Source of the DNA: Mastigamoeba balamuthi
Lineage: Eukaryota > Evosea > Mastigamoebida > Mastigamoebidae
Assembly: GCA_902651635.1 (NCBI GenBank)
Contig: CACRSC010000044.1
Coordinates: forward strand, 27,448 to 91,447
DNA: 64,000 nucleotides
Direction: 5' to 3'
The notes below the pieces were generated by a model, which was given only the letters and a program-made list of their open reading frames with translations, searched no databases and was not told where the DNA came from. The position numbers and the translations under genes are program-made. Shown one piece after another: positions 63,233 through 64,000 of the stretch. Positions within the stretch are counted from its first letter, which is position 1. Each line of letters begins with the position of its first letter.

Positions 63233-64000
63233 CTAGACGCCTCCACTCAGGTCCAGTACGAATTGAGGTCTGTGTCCAGCCGTTGTAGTCTTGTGTGGTG
63301 CTGCGCGCATCTGATTGAGTACAATCTGTGAGAAGGACGGGCTGTCTCTGGCTTCTGCGGTTTTCAGAGCAGAAAGATACGAAGCCCCCAGGCGGTCTCC
63401 CGGACACAACAGTGCGTACTGCTCCAGAGAATCGACCGCCGATGGGAGGTCTCCGTACGCTAGAGCGTCCATCGCCTTGTCAAACAGGCTGGCCGTGTGC
63501 AGATCCTGCGGGGTTGCCAGAGCTGTCGTGCTCAGGACTTCGTACACATCCTGCAGCTCCTCGAACCCCTTGATCATGCACGACGCCACGTGGCGCGTGA
63601 CGACACGCTCCGCCACTGCCTCGTGGGTCTTGGAACACGCGAGGATGCGAGTGCCGAGCGCCTTGTTCAGCGGCTCGAGGCGCGCTGCGAGGTTCACAGG
63701 CGACCCCAGCACCGTGTAGTTGAAGTGGGACGACGACCCGCTGTTCCCCGCGAGGACCAGCCCCGTGGCGATGCCTATGCGGCAGTTGAGCTGCGGGAGC
63801 CCGTTACTGCCCCACTTGTCACGGGCCACGCCGAGCCTCGCCCTGATGGCCAGTGCCGCTGTGCAGCAGTTGAACTCGGTGTCGTGCTCATCGCCGGGGT
63901 GGCCCCAGAACGCCATGACACAGTCCCCAATCATCTTGTCCACCAGCCCCGTGTTCTGGTCGATTCACTCGGTGCAGATGTCCATGAAGTCGGTGAACAC
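63233..64000 (-). CDS. Class III adenylate/guanylate cyclase, C-terminal part (cut by window edge)
   Basis: Catalytic-domain motifs: VDKMIGDCVMAFWG (second metal-binding Asp), CRIGIATGLVLAGNSG, and NYTVLGSPVNLAARLEPLNK (the Asn and Arg that position and stabilise the nucleotide). The C-terminus continues about 130 residues past the domain to LDLSGGV. The layout is like the cyclases of bacteria and amoebae with N-terminal sensor/TM modules, which would lie beyond 64000. An in-frame TGA at 63964-63966 separates DFMDICTE from the conserved part, with no fitting intron visible. The gene may be disabled, or a base miscalled. Cyclic AMP versus GMP cannot be decided. Confidence 0.82.

Noticed and set aside
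1-64000. TGA as a sense codon
   Set aside because: Two in-frame TGAs prompted the idea, but UGDH, trefoil and vWD genes all terminate at TGA in the expected place.

Overview
This window looks like nuclear DNA of a GC-rich amoebozoan protist. An Archamoebae relative (Mastigamoeba or Pelomyxa type) is my best guess, from gene content and not from any search. Supporting signs are two receptor-type tyrosine-kinase-like (TKL) kinases with LRR, LamG and Cys-rich ectodomains, a classical Ras, SDS22, UDP-glucose dehydrogenase, a class III nucleotidyl cyclase, many short GT-AG introns (mostly 47-200 nt), and an LTR retrotransposon. Many exon boundaries were set by reading frame and splice sites. Reconstructed coding lengths are exact multiples of three for SDS22 (353 aa), Ras (207 aa), the LamG receptor kinase (1035 aa), UGDH (468 aa), the EF-hand coiled-coil protein (801 aa) and a two-TM protein (332 aa).

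Layout. 0.5-5 kb: an LRR/PSI receptor kinase. 5.4-13 kb: a family of small three-repeat beta-trefoil (lectin-like) genes, two with signal peptides and two without, mixed with a rearranged pseudogene of the receptor kinase. 13.5-16.5 kb: a secreted Cys-rich protein gene (probably damaged) running tail to tail into SDS22. 16.9-22 kb: a broken CR-type (Crinkler/RHS-like) effector relic split by a young LTR element that holds an assembly gap. 22.4-25.3 kb: an EF-hand coiled-coil protein. 25.9-28 kb: a near-perfect inverted repeat of about 0.9-kb arms, each carrying the same small gene, divergently oriented. 28-36 kb: a two-TM protein, Ras, and the LamG receptor kinase. 36-40 kb: three tandem copies of an unrecognised two-TM, Cys-loop protein sharing one intron position. 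40.3-42.4 kb: UGDH. 42.7-61.8 kb: an array of eight intronless paralogues plus one fragment, encoding type I membrane proteins with a von Willebrand factor D-like domain and an almost invariant cytoplasmic tail. 62.8-64 kb: a histidine-phosphatase-like fragment and the C-terminal part of a nucleotidyl cyclase cut by the window edge.

How the genes might work together (inference). Much of the window encodes surface and secreted proteins: receptor kinases, vWD-like receptors, lectin-like beta-trefoils, two-TM Cys-loop proteins. Ras, a PP1 regulator, a cyclase and a Ca2+-binding coiled-coil protein are possible intracellular partners. The most system-like feature is the vWD-like array: divergent ectodomains on one conserved Gly/Ala-rich TM and one constant tail ending in a PDZ-ligand-like Val-x-Val. 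The tandem families (beta-trefoils, vWD-like) have no introns, whereas the single-copy genes are intron-dense.
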